From positions 3,538,501 to 3,602,500 of the forward strand of contig NZ_CP014275.1 of NCBI RefSeq assembly GCF_001578105.1: DNA of 64,000 bases. The letters are read 5' to 3'. Below the pieces are notes generated by a model. The model ran no database searches, was not told where the DNA came from, and saw only the letters and a list, made by a program, of their open reading frames with translations. Shown here piece by piece: positions 18,597 through 28,136 of this stretch. Each line of letters begins with the position of its first letter. Position 1 is the stretch's first letter. A program made the position numbers and the translations under genes. The stretch is from Martelella sp. AD-3. GTDB lineage: Bacteria; Pseudomonadota; Alphaproteobacteria; Rhizobiales; Rhizobiaceae.

Positions 18597-19211
18597 ATGA
18601 TGCAAAGACGCAGCCTGCTGAAGGGCGTCCTCGCGGGTTCGGGACTGGCGCTGTCGCCTTTCGGCGCGGCCTTCGCTCACGAACCGACGCCACAGGAGGT
18701 TTTCGCGGACCCGAACGCGCCCGTCCTCGGCAATCCGGAAGGCGACGTTACCGTGGTCGAATATTTCGACTTCCAGTGCACCTATTGCAAGCGCGACTAC
18801 CCGATGGTGCGCGACGTCGTGGCAAAGGACGGCAATGTGAGGCTGGTGATGAAGGACTGGCCGATCTTCGGCGAGGTCTCCGTCTACGCCGCCCAGGCTG
18901 TTCAGGGCGCGGCGGCTCTCGGCGAATATGACACGGCGCTCAACGCGCTGATGACCGCGCAGGGACGTCTCACGCATGAGCGGATCGAAACGCTTCTGAC
19001 CGCCGCCGGGCTGGATTTCGACGCCATTGCCGAGGCGGTGAAGGCGAACGAGAAGAAGATCTCCGACCTGCTCGATCGCAACTACCACCAGGCCGAAGCC
19101 TTCCAGTTCAATGGCACGCCCTCCTATGTCATCGGCCGCATGGTCTATCCGGGCGTGCTCGACAGGATCATGCTGGAATCGGCGATCGCCGAGGCGCGAT
19201 CGGCAGGCTGA
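18597..19211 (+). CDS. DsbA family periplasmic thiol:disulphide oxidoreductase
   Basis: A 204-residue thioredoxin-fold protein. Residues 1-27 are a signal peptide with a basic start MMQRRSLLKG and an AFA-H cleavage site. The active site is C61-T-Y-C64 in FDFQCTYCKRDYP and the cis-proline loop is NGTPSYVIG. The form resembles Com1/ScsC-like DsbA proteins that form or isomerise disulphides in the periplasm. GGAG lies six bases before the ATG at 18597; the ATG one codon later is also possible. It is divergent from the DUF3830 operon (180-bp shared upstream region) and stands alone; the adenine deaminase gene follows after 128 bp. Confidence 0.92.
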   Translation: MMQRRSLLKGVLAGSGLALSPFGAAFAHEPTPQEVFADPNAPVLGNPEGDVTVVEYFDFQCTYCKRDYPMVRDVVAKDGNVRLVMKDWPIFGEVSVYAAQAVQGAAALGEYDTALNALMTAQGRLTHERIETLLTAAGLDFDAIAEAVKANEKKISDLLDRNYHQAEAFQFNGTPSYVIGRMVYPGVLDRIMLESAIAEARSAG

Positions 19212-19339
19212 ATGCCGCAAAACCGCCCGGGCAGGCCTTTGCAAGAAAGCTCTGGACCGTCCGCCGCGCCATGGTTAGCCTCCACGGCGAAAGCGTCCGT
19301 CCGTGACGCGCGCCAACCTGACCAGCACGAAGGCCGATC

Positions 19340-21142
19340 ATGAGCAAGCTGACACGTTTTTCTGTCGCCCCACTTTCCGAAATGACCCGGCGGCTCGCCG
19401 ACGTCGCCTTTGGCCGCGAGGAGCCCGACCTCGTCATCACCGGCGCGCGCGCGCTGTCGACCTATTCGGAACGCATGCTCGACGACCGCGAACTCTGGAT
19501 TGCGGGCGGCCGCATCGCCGCGATGAAACCGGCCGGAACCTATCGCGGCAAGGCGGCGAACGTCCACGACGTCAAGGGCGGCATCATTGCGCCCGGCCTG
19601 GTGGATCCGCATCTCCATATCGAATCCAGCATGGTCACGGCCTGCGCCTATGCCGAGGCAGCGCTTCTGAACGGCACCACGACGATCTTCTGTGACAGCC
19701 ACGAAATCGGCAATGTGATGGATGTCGCGGGCGTGGAGGCGATGCTGGAGGATGCGCGCGAGGCGCCGCTTTCGATCTTCCTCACGGTTCCCAGCACGGT
19801 TCCGGCCACCAGTCCCGGGATGGAAACGGCCGGCGGCGACCTGACGCCGGAAAAGATCGCGAAAATCTTCGACCGCTGGCCGGAGGCCGTCGCGCTCGGC
19901 GAGAAGATGGACTTCGTGCCGGTGGCCATGAGTGACGAGCGCTCGCATGCCATCATCGCCGAATCGCTCAAACGCGGCCGTCCGGTCTCCGGCCATGTCT
20001 ATGGTCGCGATTTCGTAGCGGCCTATGCCGCTGCCGGCGTGACCGATACACATGAGGCGATCGATCGCGAGATCGCCAATGACCTGATCGAAGCGGGCGT
20101 CTGGGTCTTCCTGCGCGGCGGCCCGCCGACCACGCCCTGGCATTCGCTGCCCGAGGCGATCAAGGCCGTCACCGAGCTCGGCGCCTCCCACAAGCGGGTG
20201 GCCGTCTGCACCGATGACCGCGACGCCGACGACCTCTTGATGTTCGGCCAGGACTGGGTGACGCGCCAGGCGGTGAAGGCCGGCATGAAGCCGGAACAGG
20301 CCTGGTCGATGGGCTCGTTGCATGGCGCCACGCGTTTCGGCATGGGCGAGGAGATCGGCGGGCTCGGCGGCGGCAGACGCGCCGATATCGTGCTGCTGGA
20401 CGACACGCTGAAGCCGGTCAACACCTGGTATGGCGGCGAACTCGTCGTGGAAGACGAAAAGGTGACGCCGCTGCTTGATGAAGCGCTTTCGAAGCGTTAT
20501 CGCTATCCGGAAGCCGCCTATCATACGGTGAAACTGCCGAAGGAGATCAGGCTGACGCCCGATCTTCCGACGAAAAAGGTCGTGGCTCACTGCATCCGCA
20601 CCGAACTGCCCGGCATCACGCTGATCCACGACAGGATCGAGCTCGAACTGGCGAATGACTGGCAGGACCATTTCGACCGGCACGACCTCTGCTTCGTCTC
20701 GGTGATCGAGCGCCACGGCAAGTCCGACGGCAATGTCGCCAACGGCCTGCTTGCCGACTTCTCGCTGAAGCGCGGCGCCGTCGCCTCGTCCGTCGGCCAT
20801 GACAGCCACAACATCATCGTCGCCGGCACCAACGAGGCCGACATGCAGGTGGCTGTGCGCGCCATCGAGGAGAGCCAGGGCGGCGTTTGCGTGGTCAATG
20901 AGGGCAAGGTCCGCGCCATGGTCGAACTGCCGATCGCGGGGCTTCTTTCCGACAAGCGCGTGAACGATGTCGCAGACGCCGTGCGCGTGCTGAAGCTCGA
21001 ATGGGAGGAAGCGGGCTGCGCCATCCCCTATATGGGCTTCAACCTCATCCCGCTCTCCGTCATCCCCGAAATCCGCCTCACCGACAAGGGACTGGTTCTG
21101 GTGCCGGAGATGGAAGTGATCGACCTGTTCGAGGAGGTGTGA
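19340..21142 (+). CDS. ade: Adenine deaminase
   Basis: A 600-residue amidohydrolase-superfamily enzyme that hydrolyses adenine to hypoxanthine and ammonia in purine salvage. The metal site begins with H91 and H93 in [12 protein letters not shown], with further ligands in [10 protein letters not shown] and GHVYGRDF. Residues after about 420 form the adenine-deaminase-specific C-terminal domain ([19 protein letters not shown]). Length matches bacterial Ade (about 580-600 residues). It is monocistronic by position: 128 bp after dsbA and 392 bp before the next gene. The upstream gap holds nothing else I recognise. Confidence 0.95.
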   Translation: MSKLTRFSVAPLSEMTRRLADVAFGREEPDLVITGARALSTYSERMLDDRELWIAGGRIAAMKPAGTYRGKAANVHDVKGGIIAPGLVDPHLHIESSMVTACAYAEAALLNGTTTIFCDSHEIGNVMDVAGVEAMLEDAREAPLSIFLTVPSTVPATSPGMETAGGDLTPEKIAKIFDRWPEAVALGEKMDFVPVAMSDERSHAIIAESLKRGRPVSGHVYGRDFVAAYAAAGVTDTHEAIDREIANDLIEAGVWVFLRGGPPTTPWHSLPEAIKAVTELGASHKRVAVCTDDRDADDLLMFGQDWVTRQAVKAGMKPEQAWSMGSLHGATRFGMGEEIGGLGGGRRADIVLLDDTLKPVNTWYGGELVVEDEKVTPLLDEALSKRYRYPEAAYHTVKLPKEIRLTPDLPTKKVVAHCIRTELPGITLIHDRIELELANDWQDHFDRHDLCFVSVIERHGKSDGNVANGLLADFSLKRGAVASSVGHDSHNIIVAGTNEADMQVAVRAIEESQGGVCVVNEGKVRAMVELPIAGLLSDKRVNDVADAVRVLKLEWEEAGCAIPYMGFNLIPLSVIPEIRLTDKGLVLVPEMEVIDLFEEV

Positions 21143-21534
21143 GGGCGCGCGCACACGACTTGTCCATTGCCGCATCTGTCCCACCGGGATTTCGGTTCCC
21201 TGATGGTCGTTCACCACCCACTTGCGTCATGCTCGGGCCTGTCCCGAGCATCTAACCACGTCTGACGCGAGAAGCGTTGGCGAACGGTTGTCGTGACGGT
21301 TCGAGGTTTCATGACGCCGCAGACGCCTGTCGGCGGGCAAGGCGCTTGGCTCCTCGGGGCAGGGCCCGAGGGTGACGCCGAGAAAGACGGCCTTGCATTG
21401 TTTTTTACGCCCCGTCTCAATCGTCCGATCCCTGAAACCGCCTCCCATCCGACACCCTGATTTTCCATTTGTCCGTCCTTGACCAATTTATTACTAACTG
21501 GTAGGTAATAAGCAGGTTGATGGGAGGAAAATAA
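21143..21534. repeat. 392-bp intergenic region with two related palindromes
   Basis: No gene is visible. It carries two hairpins of one rhizobial intergenic type: ATGCTCGGG-CCTGT-CCCGAGCAT (21229-21251, perfect 9-bp arms) and CCTCGGG-GCAGGG-CCCGAGG (21352-21371). These may end the ade transcript. The right end must hold the promoter of the gene cluster that follows; TTTATTACTAACTGGTAGG near 21487 contains a small dyad (TTACTAACTGGTAGGTAA, imperfect) that could be an operator, but this is weak. Confidence 0.55.
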
Positions 21535-22689
21535 ATGTCTGATACCAATCGTATCGGGATCATCATGCACGGCGTTACCGGCCGCATGGGCATGAACCAG
21601 CATTTGATCCGTTCGGTTCTGGCCATCCGCGATTCTGGCGGACTGCGCCTGAAAGACGGCTCCAGGGCGATGCCGGACCCGATCATTGTCGGCCGCAACG
21701 CCGCCAAGATCGAGGAGCTGGCGAGGCGCCATAACGTTGAGCGCTACACGACCGATCTCGATGCGGCGCTTGCCGATCCCTATAACATCATCTTCTTCGA
21801 TGCCGCCTCGACCAAGCTGCGGCCGACATTGCTCCGCAAGGCGATCGATGCCGGCAAGCATGTCTATTCCGAAAAGCCGGTTTCCGAAGGCCTTGAAGAG
21901 GCCGTCTCGATTGCCCGCTACGCCAAGGAAAAGGGCGTCAAGAACGGTATCGTCCACGACAAGCTCGACCTTCCGGGCCTTCTCAAGCTGAAGCGCCTGC
22001 GCGACAACGGTTTTTTCGGCAAGATCCTCTCGGTGAAGGGCGAGTTCGGCTACTGGGTCTTCACCGGCGAGGACCAGCCGGCCCAGCGCCCGAGCTGGAA
22101 CTACCGCGCGGCAGACGGCGGCGGCATGGTCTCCGACATGCTCTGCCATTGGCGCTACGTGCTCGACAATGTGGTGGCGCCGGTCAAATCCGTGTCCTGC
22201 ACCACCGCAACCCATATCCCGACGCGGTATGACGAAGAGGGCAATGAATATCAGGCAACCGCCGATGACGCGGCCTATGCCACTTTCCAGCTCGAGGGCG
22301 ATATCGTTGCCCATATCAATTCGAGCTGGTGCACAAGGGTGCGCCGCGACGACCTTGTGACCTTCCAGATCGACGGCACCCATGGCTCGGCCGTCGCCGG
22401 CCTGCACAAGTGCTATAGCCAGCACCGCGCCAACACGCCGAAACCTGTCTGGAACCCGGACGAGCCGCAGAAGATGAACTTCTTCGACGACTGGCAGGAA
22501 GTGCCTGACAACACCGTGTTCGACAACGGCTTCAAGGTGCAGTGGGAACAATTCCTGCGCCACGTTCTGGAAGATGCCCCCTTTGCCTACACGCTGAGCG
22601 AAGGCGCCAAGGGCGTGCAGCTTGCCGAGGCCGGCTACGAGAGCGCGCGCGAACGCCGCTGGGTTGACCTCGAAGATCTGGGGATCTGA
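21535..22689 (+). CDS. Gfo/Idh/MocA family oxidoreductase
   Basis: A 384-residue NAD(P)-dependent dehydrogenase. The N-terminal Rossmann domain has the less common dinucleotide loop MHGVTGRMGMNQHL (11-24) and the family motif SEKPVSEGLEE from residue 112; the C-terminal alpha/beta domain begins near 150 (KGEFGYWVFTGED, GGMVSDMLCHW). Members oxidise or reduce a hydroxyl of a sugar, inositol or sugar acid. It opens a co-directional run with a DUF993 aldolase-like gene (2-bp gap) and an isomerase-like gene, a known trio in sugar-catabolic clusters, but the sugar is not established. Confidence 0.9.
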   Translation: MSDTNRIGIIMHGVTGRMGMNQHLIRSVLAIRDSGGLRLKDGSRAMPDPIIVGRNAAKIEELARRHNVERYTTDLDAALADPYNIIFFDAASTKLRPTLLRKAIDAGKHVYSEKPVSEGLEEAVSIARYAKEKGVKNGIVHDKLDLPGLLKLKRLRDNGFFGKILSVKGEFGYWVFTGEDQPAQRPSWNYRAADGGGMVSDMLCHWRYVLDNVVAPVKSVSCTTATHIPTRYDEEGNEYQATADDAAYATFQLEGDIVAHINSSWCTRVRRDDLVTFQIDGTHGSAVAGLHKCYSQHRANTPKPVWNPDEPQKMNFFDDWQEVPDNTVFDNGFKVQWEQFLRHVLEDAPFAYTLSEGAKGVQLAEAGYESARERRWVDLEDLGI

Positions 22690-22691
22690 TC

Positions 22692-23849
22692 ATGACCGCT
22701 ATCAAGCTTCCGACCGTTTCAGGCGGCCTCGAAACCTTCACCTTCTCCGGCAAGCCGGTCGCCGCAGACAAGGGCGAGTGGAACCGTTCCGTTTTTGCAG
22801 CCGCCCATGTCGTCGTCGATCCGCTCGCCGACAACAATCCCTGGTCCGACTGCAATGTCGACTGGGACAGGACGCTCGCCTTCCGCCGTCATCTGTGGTC
22901 GCTCGGCTTCGGCGTGGCCGAGGCCATGGACACGGCCCAGCGCGGCATGGGCATGGACTGGCCGACCTCGCTGGAACTGATCCAGCGCTCGGTGAAAGAG
23001 GCAAAGGCCGGCGGTCATTCGATCGCCTGTGGCGCGGGCACCGACCATCTCGATCCCGCTGACGCAAAGACCATCGATGACGTGATCGCGGCTTACGAAA
23101 TGCAGTGCGAGGCGGTGGAGGCAACCGGCGGCCAGGTGATCCTGATGGCGTCCCGCGCACTCTGCCGGGTCGCCAAGAGCGCCGATGACTATGCCCGTGT
23201 CTATGGCCGCATCCTGCAGGGACTCAGAAAGCCTGCCATTCTGCACTGGCTCGGAGAGATGTTCGATCCCGCGCTCGAAGGCTATTGGGCGAGCGCCGAT
23301 CACATGACGGCGATGGACACCTGCCTGCAGGTGATCGCCGGCAACGCCGACAAGGTCGACGGCATCAAGATCTCGCTGCTGTCTGCCGAAAAGGAAATCG
23401 CCATGCGTCGCCGGCTGCCCGACGGCGTGAAGATGTATACCGGCGACGACTTCAATTATCCCGAACTGATTGCCGGCGACGACCAGGGCTACAGCCACGC
23501 GCTCCTCGGCATTTTCGATCCGATCGCGCCGGTCGCCGCCACCGGTCTTGCAGCCCTTGCCAAGGGCGACATGCAGCGCTGGAACGCGGTGATGGAGCCG
23601 ACCGTGCCGCTCTCGCGCCACATCTTCAAGGCGCCGACGCGCTATTACAAGACCGGCGTCGTGTTTCTGGCCTATCTGATGGGCCATCAGGACCATTTCA
23701 CCATGCTCGGCGGCCAGCAGAGCGCCCGTTCCGCGCAGCATCTGGCCGACGTCGTGCGCCTTGCCGACAAGGCCGGGTTGATCGCCGATGCCGACATGGC
23801 GGCAACGCGTACCGCCCGCGTGATGGCAACGTATGGCATAGGGACCTGA
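22692..23849 (+). CDS. DUF993 family protein, dihydrodipicolinate synthase-like fold
   Basis: A 385-residue protein of DUF993, a family related to the TIM-barrel DHDPS/NAL aldolases but without an experimentally proven reaction that I know of. Visible features include ADNNPWSDCNVDWDRTLAFR, HLWSLGFGVAEAMDTAQRGM, ILMASRALCR and GIKISLLSAEKE, where the lysine sits about where the Schiff-base lysine of the aldolases is expected. It is translated 2 bp after the Gfo/Idh gene and 4 bp before the isomerase-like gene, so the three should act in one pathway. Confidence 0.85.
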   Translation: MTAIKLPTVSGGLETFTFSGKPVAADKGEWNRSVFAAAHVVVDPLADNNPWSDCNVDWDRTLAFRRHLWSLGFGVAEAMDTAQRGMGMDWPTSLELIQRSVKEAKAGGHSIACGAGTDHLDPADAKTIDDVIAAYEMQCEAVEATGGQVILMASRALCRVAKSADDYARVYGRILQGLRKPAILHWLGEMFDPALEGYWASADHMTAMDTCLQVIAGNADKVDGIKISLLSAEKEIAMRRRLPDGVKMYTGDDFNYPELIAGDDQGYSHALLGIFDPIAPVAATGLAALAKGDMQRWNAVMEPTVPLSRHIFKAPTRYYKTGVVFLAYLMGHQDHFTMLGGQQSARSAQHLADVVRLADKAGLIADADMAATRTARVMATYGIGT

Positions 23850-23853
23850 GCGC

Positions 23854-24681
23854 ATGGAGACGATTACTCCCGAACGGCTTTCCCTGAACACCGCCACGAC
23901 GCGCCCGCAATGGGCGCTCGACAAGGCGATCGACGGGGCCGCGCGCCACGGCCTGGGCGGCGTGTCGCCATGGCGCGACCAGTTGCAGGCACTCGGCGCG
24001 GAGAAAGCGGCGCGCCAGCTTCGCGAAGCCGGACTTTCCGTTTCCGGGCTCTGCCGCGGCGGCTGGTACACGGCTGAAGGCGCCTTGACGAAGAGCGTGC
24101 TGGACGACAATCGCCGCGCCGTGGATGAGGCGGCAACCATCGGGGCGGCCTGCCTCGTCATGGTGGTCGGCGGACTTGCCCCCAGAAGCCGCGACCTTGA
24201 GGGCGCGCGGGCCATGATCGAGGAAGGTCTCGGTAAGACGCTTGAATTTGCCCGCACCGTCGGCGTGAAGATCGCCATCGAGCCGCTTCATCCGATGTAT
24301 GCCGCAGACCGCGCCGCCGTGAACACCATGGCCCAGGCACTCGACATCTGCGATCGCCTCGGCGACGGCATCGGCGTCGCCGCGGACGTCTATCACATCT
24401 GGTGGGACCCGGACGTCAAGGCACAGATCGCGCGCGCGGGCAAAGACCGGCTCATGGCCTTCCATCTGTGCGACTGGCTGGTGCCGACCACCGACATGCT
24501 GAATGATCGCGGCATGATGGGCGACGGCGTGATCGACATTCCAGACCTGCGCCGGGCCGTGGAGGCGGAAGGCTTTGCCGGCCTCAACGAGGTCGAGATC
24601 TTCTCGGCGGAGAACTGGTGGAAGCGCGACCCGGACGAGGTGCTGGAAACGATCATCGCGCGGGCCGCCGGTTACTGCTGA
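23854..24681 (+). CDS. Sugar phosphate isomerase/epimerase family protein (TIM barrel)
   Basis: A 275-residue xylose-isomerase-like TIM barrel. Metal-site residues are suggested by KIAIEPLHPMYAADRAAVN (Glu), ADVYHIWWDPD (Asp and His), MAFHLCDWLVP and GLNEVEIFS (Glu), the usual order in this family. Members isomerise or epimerise keto sugars, inosose or sugar acids, or act as dehydratases. It is the third gene of the Gfo/Idh-DUF993 trio. A hairpin TGCCTGC-CCGC-GCAGGCA (24692-24709) follows its stop and may separate it from the transporter genes. Confidence 0.87.
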   Translation: METITPERLSLNTATTRPQWALDKAIDGAARHGLGGVSPWRDQLQALGAEKAARQLREAGLSVSGLCRGGWYTAEGALTKSVLDDNRRAVDEAATIGAACLVMVVGGLAPRSRDLEGARAMIEEGLGKTLEFARTVGVKIAIEPLHPMYAADRAAVNTMAQALDICDRLGDGIGVAADVYHIWWDPDVKAQIARAGKDRLMAFHLCDWLVPTTDMLNDRGMMGDGVIDIPDLRRAVEAEGFAGLNEVEIFSAENWWKRDPDEVLETIIARAAGYC

Positions 24682-24691
24682 ACGAGGAACA

Positions 24692-24709
24692 TGCCTGCCC
24701 GCGCAGGCA
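24692..24709 (+). other. Hairpin between the catabolic trio and tctC
   Basis: A perfect 7-bp inverted repeat with a 4-nt loop begins 11 bp after the isomerase stop. It lacks a T tract, so it is more likely a processing or stability element than a terminator. Confidence 0.4.
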
Positions 24710-24841
24710 GGTGGCTGCGCGCCGCGCTTTCAGGGAAGAGGAGTCCCCGGCGGCGGTGCGGCCCGGAAACTGCGCATTCGCCGCACCCGGCATCAGGCCG
24801 GGCGCACTCAATCGACCATCCGGTCGTCAAGGGAGGAGACT

Positions 24842-25852
24842 ATGCATACCACGTTCTTGAATCTGGCCGTTTCCACGGCCGCATTCGCCGTTATCGCCTC
24901 AGGCGCTGCAACCGCACAGACATGGGAGCCCGACCGCCCGATCAACATCATCGTGCCGTGGTCGGCCGGCGGCTCCACCGACCAGGTTACCCGCGTCGTC
25001 GCGCCGATCCTGGAAGAAGCGCTCGGGACCGAGGTCGTCGTCGTCAACCAGCCCGGCGCCTCCGGATCGATCGGCACCAAGGCGGCGCTTGACGCACCGC
25101 GCGACGGCTATACCTGGACGGCGAACGCGATCGCCAACAACGCGACCTATCAGGTCTCGGGCCTTCTGGAGGAATCCGGTATCGATGATTACCGGGTCTA
25201 TCTCCATGTCGCCAATGCGCCGGTGATCTCGGTCAACGCCGACGCGCCCTACAAGGATTTCGGCGAGCTTCTGGAAGCCATGAAAACCGGCAATGTCACC
25301 GTCGGCACCGCCGGCGTCACCTCGTCGGGCGGCATGGCGCTGGCAGCGCTCAGGGATGCCGCCGGCGGCGACATGACCGCGCGCATGGTGACCTATGACG
25401 GCGGCAATCCGGCCGTGATCGCAGCGGCCTCCGGCGAGGTCGACATGACCACGCAGCTGGCCGTGGAGCAGACGGAGATGATCAAGGCCGGTCGCCTGCG
25501 CCCACTCGCCGTCATTTCCGACACGCCGCTCGAGATCGAAGGCCTGGAGCCGGTTCCGCCGGTCACCAACTGGCTCGACATGCATGTGGCGCCAGATTAT
25601 TTCGGCGTCTTCATCCCCGCCGGCGCGCCTCAGGAGGTCTACGATACCGTCGACCAGGTTTGGGAAGAGCATGTGATGAACGCTCCGGCGCTGAAGAAAT
25701 ACGCCAATGAACGCGGCGCCATGTTCAATCCGAGTTATGGCGATCAGGCCCGCGAGCGCGCCATGCCCGTGGTGATCTCGGAAGCCTGTGCGCTCAAATC
25801 GCGGGGCGAGGCCGTCAAGGACCCGTCGGAACTCGGCATCACCTGCGAATAG
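24842..25852 (+). CDS. tctC: Tripartite tricarboxylate transporter, periplasmic binding protein (TctC/Bug)
   Basis: A 336-residue extracytoplasmic receptor of the TTT/Bug family. The start at 24842 has GGGAGGAGACT directly upstream and gives a signal peptide (MHTTFLNLAVSTAAFAVIAS, then GAATAQ). The mature start WEPDRPINIIVPWSAGGSTD and NQPGASGSIGTKAAL are typical Bug motifs that line the carboxylate-binding pocket. It should capture a carboxylic acid for the TctA-TctB membrane pair encoded downstream. The neighbours suggest a sugar acid or related compound rather than citrate (inference). Confidence 0.93.
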   Translation: MHTTFLNLAVSTAAFAVIASGAATAQTWEPDRPINIIVPWSAGGSTDQVTRVVAPILEEALGTEVVVVNQPGASGSIGTKAALDAPRDGYTWTANAIANNATYQVSGLLEESGIDDYRVYLHVANAPVISVNADAPYKDFGELLEAMKTGNVTVGTAGVTSSGGMALAALRDAAGGDMTARMVTYDGGNPAVIAAASGEVDMTTQLAVEQTEMIKAGRLRPLAVISDTPLEIEGLEPVPPVTNWLDMHVAPDYFGVFIPAGAPQEVYDTVDQVWEEHVMNAPALKKYANERGAMFNPSYGDQARERAMPVVISEACALKSRGEAVKDPSELGITCE

Positions 25853-25871
25853 GGCGCGTCCAGGAGAAGGG

Positions 25872-25952
25872 GAACCCGGTTTTCCGTCCGGACGCGCGGA
25901 AAAACAAAAGGTTAGAGCATGTCCACGATTCAAGGAGACGCGGACATGCTCT
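25872..25952. repeat. Two adjacent inverted repeats between tctC and tctB
   Basis: The 231-bp gap after tctC holds a hairpin formed by GTTTTCCG and CGGAAAAAC around a CGTCCGGACG-like centre (about 25878-25905), then a perfect 11-bp inverted repeat AGAGCATGTCC / GGACATGCTCT (25914-25924, 25942-25952) with a 17-nt loop. Both match common rhizobial intergenic palindrome styles. They could limit read-through and lower membrane-subunit expression relative to the binding protein. Confidence 0.6.
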
Positions 25953-26083
25953 GGCGCCGGGGCCGGATCTTGCGGTAGGGCCGGCGGGCCCTGCCCTCTT
26001 CTCTCGGCACATATGGTCGAGGCAAGGACTAAAGGCGTCCTCGCGCCCGCCGTCTCACTCACGCCCGAAACCCGGAGGACGAC

Positions 26084-26584
26084 ATGCTGAAGTTACGTTC
26101 CGTAGACCTTACCGTGACCGTCATTCTTCTGGCGATCGGCATTGCCCAGTTCGTCGGCGGTTTGACCATGGATCGGCTGGAGATGCGGCGCATTCACCCC
26201 GCCAGCATTCCCGGCCTGCTGCCGATGATCCTCGGCATTGCCATCACAATTGTGGCCGGGCTGCAGCTCTGGGGCTTGATGCGCCTAAGGGAAAATGATG
26301 ACGGCGCCCATGTGTCCGGTCTCATTGCGCGCGCGGAGTTGCTGAAGCTTCTGGGCCTTATCGCGATCTGCGCCGCCTATGCGCTTTTTCTCGTCGGACG
26401 CATCCACTTCTGGGCTGCGAGCAGCCTGTTTGTCGCAAGCTTCATCATCATCTTCGAATTTTCCTCCGGCATGCCGCGCAGGGCGCTGTTTTTCATGATC
26501 GCGCGTGCCGTGATCATCGCCGTCGCCTTCGGCGGCGCGCTGTCATATCTCTTTGAGGATCTCTTTCTGGTGCGACTGCCATGA
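26084..26584 (+). CDS. tctB: Tripartite tricarboxylate transporter, small membrane subunit
   Basis: A 166-residue membrane protein with about four helices (around 10-30, 42-62, 88-108 and 115-160), matching the TctB family in size and topology. The HPASIPGLLPMILGIAI loop is typical. It partners TctA in proton- or sodium-driven uptake of the ligand carried by TctC. GGAGGACGAC precedes the ATG. Its stop overlaps the tctA start (ATGA, 26581-26584). Confidence 0.9.
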   Translation: MLKLRSVDLTVTVILLAIGIAQFVGGLTMDRLEMRRIHPASIPGLLPMILGIAITIVAGLQLWGLMRLRENDDGAHVSGLIARAELLKLLGLIAICAAYALFLVGRIHFWAASSLFVASFIIIFEFSSGMPRRALFFMIARAVIIAVAFGGALSYLFEDLFLVRLP

Positions 26585-28125
26585 ACACGGTTTTCGACGC
26601 GCTTTTCTCCGCTTTCGCCAACCTTTCGACGCCGATGATGCTGTTCAACGTCGTCTGGGCGACGCTGCTCGGCATTTTCGTCGGCGCGCTGCCCGGCCTG
26701 ACGGCGACCATGGGCGTCGCGCTTCTGACGACGCTGACCTATTCGCTCGACCGCGACGCGGCGATCCTGGTGCTGATCTGCATGTATGTGGGCGCGATCT
26801 ACGGCGGCTCGCGCAGCGCCATCCTGCTCAATATTCCCGGAACGCCGGCAAGTGCCGCAACCGCGCTCGACGGGTTTCCCCTGGTGCGCCAGGGCAAGGG
26901 CGCGCTTGCCATGGCGATCGCGACGCTCGGCTCCATGCTCGGCACGCTGGTCGGCATTGTCATGCTGATCGCGATTGCGCCGCCCCTGGCGGAAGCCGCC
27001 TTCGGCTTCGGTTCCTATGAATTCTTCTGGCTGGCGCTGTTCGGCATCGTCATTTCCGGCCAGCTCACCCATTCCGGCGAGCCGCTGAAAGGGTATATGG
27101 CCGGCCTCATCGGGCTTTCGGTGGCGATGATCGGCTCGGAAGGCATTCATTCCTATGTCCGTTTCAATTTCGACATCCAGCAGATGAATGGCGGCATCGA
27201 CCTGATTCCGGCGATGGTCGGCGCTTTCGGCTTTGCCGAGGTTCTGTTCGCCATGACGCTGCCGGCCGCCCAGATGGTGGAGAAGAAATCCGTCCCCGCC
27301 CCGATCCGAGACCTGCTGAAAAGCGTGTGGCGCTACAAGCGCACCGTGTTCGAAAGCGGCGTCATCGGCACCCTGGTCGGCATCATTCCCGGCGTGGGCG
27401 AGGATATCGGCGCCTGGGGCTCCTACGCCGCCGCCAAGCGCCATTCGAAGGAGCGCGCGGAATTCGGCAAGGGCAGTCAGGAGGGTCTGATCGCAGCCGA
27501 AACAGGCAATTCCGCCGTGGTGCCGGGCTCTTTGATCCCGACGCTGACGCTCGGCGTCCCGGGCTCGGCTTCCGCCGCCGTGCTGATTGCCGCGCTCTTC
27601 CTGCATGGCGTGCGCCCCGGCCCGATGATCATGTTCGACCAGCCGGAAATGATCTACACCATTGCCGTGATGCTGATCTTTGCGACGATTGCCATGGGCG
27701 TTTTCGGCATGGCGCTGACGCCGGTCTTCGTCCGCGTTCTGAAAGTGCCGCGCACCATCCTGATGCCCCTGGTTTTCTGCCTCTGCGTCATCGGGCCCTA
27801 TGCGTTGACCCAGCGGATCTTCGACATCTGGGTCATGTTCTTCTTCGGCGTCGTCGGCTATGTGCTGCGCAGGCTGAACTATCCGATGGCCCCGCTCGTG
27901 CTCGGCATCATTCTCGGCAGCCTGCTCGACAAGAGCCTGAGACGCGGCCTCATTCTGTCGAACGGCGACATCACAGCCTTCTTCACACGACCGGTCTCGG
28001 CGGGCTTTGCGATCGTGATCGCTCTGATCATCCTGCTTTCTATCCCGCCGGTTCGTCGTCTTCTGCAGTTCAAACGCAAAGGCGGCAGTGCTAACAGGGA
28101 AGAGACGGGCAACGGCGCGGATTAG
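26581..28125 (+). CDS. tctA: Tripartite tricarboxylate transporter, large membrane subunit
   Basis: A 514-residue permease with about 11-12 helices, the usual size of TctA. The diagnostic glycine-rich repeats are GALPGLTATMGVALLTTLTY and YGGSRSAILLNIPGTPASAA in the first half, with the mirrored IIPGVGEDIGAWGSYAAAK and GVPGSASAAVLIAALF in the second half. It forms the translocation path for the carboxylate brought by TctC. It overlaps tctB by 4 bp and ends 11 bp before the TetR gene. Confidence 0.95.
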   Translation: MNTVFDALFSAFANLSTPMMLFNVVWATLLGIFVGALPGLTATMGVALLTTLTYSLDRDAAILVLICMYVGAIYGGSRSAILLNIPGTPASAATALDGFPLVRQGKGALAMAIATLGSMLGTLVGIVMLIAIAPPLAEAAFGFGSYEFFWLALFGIVISGQLTHSGEPLKGYMAGLIGLSVAMIGSEGIHSYVRFNFDIQQMNGGIDLIPAMVGAFGFAEVLFAMTLPAAQMVEKKSVPAPIRDLLKSVWRYKRTVFESGVIGTLVGIIPGVGEDIGAWGSYAAAKRHSKERAEFGKGSQEGLIAAETGNSAVVPGSLIPTLTLGVPGSASAAVLIAALFLHGVRPGPMIMFDQPEMIYTIAVMLIFATIAMGVFGMALTPVFVRVLKVPRTILMPLVFCLCVIGPYALTQRIFDIWVMFFFGVVGYVLRRLNYPMAPLVLGIILGSLLDKSLRRGLILSNGDITAFFTRPVSAGFAIVIALIILLSIPPVRRLLQFKRKGGSANREETGNGAD

Positions 28126-28136
28126 GGAGAGACGCA

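Noticed and set aside
19145..21217. 690-codon frame antisense to adenine deaminase
   Set aside because: The plus-strand adenine deaminase has all metal-binding motifs; the antisense product is His/Asp/Arg-rich without a family.
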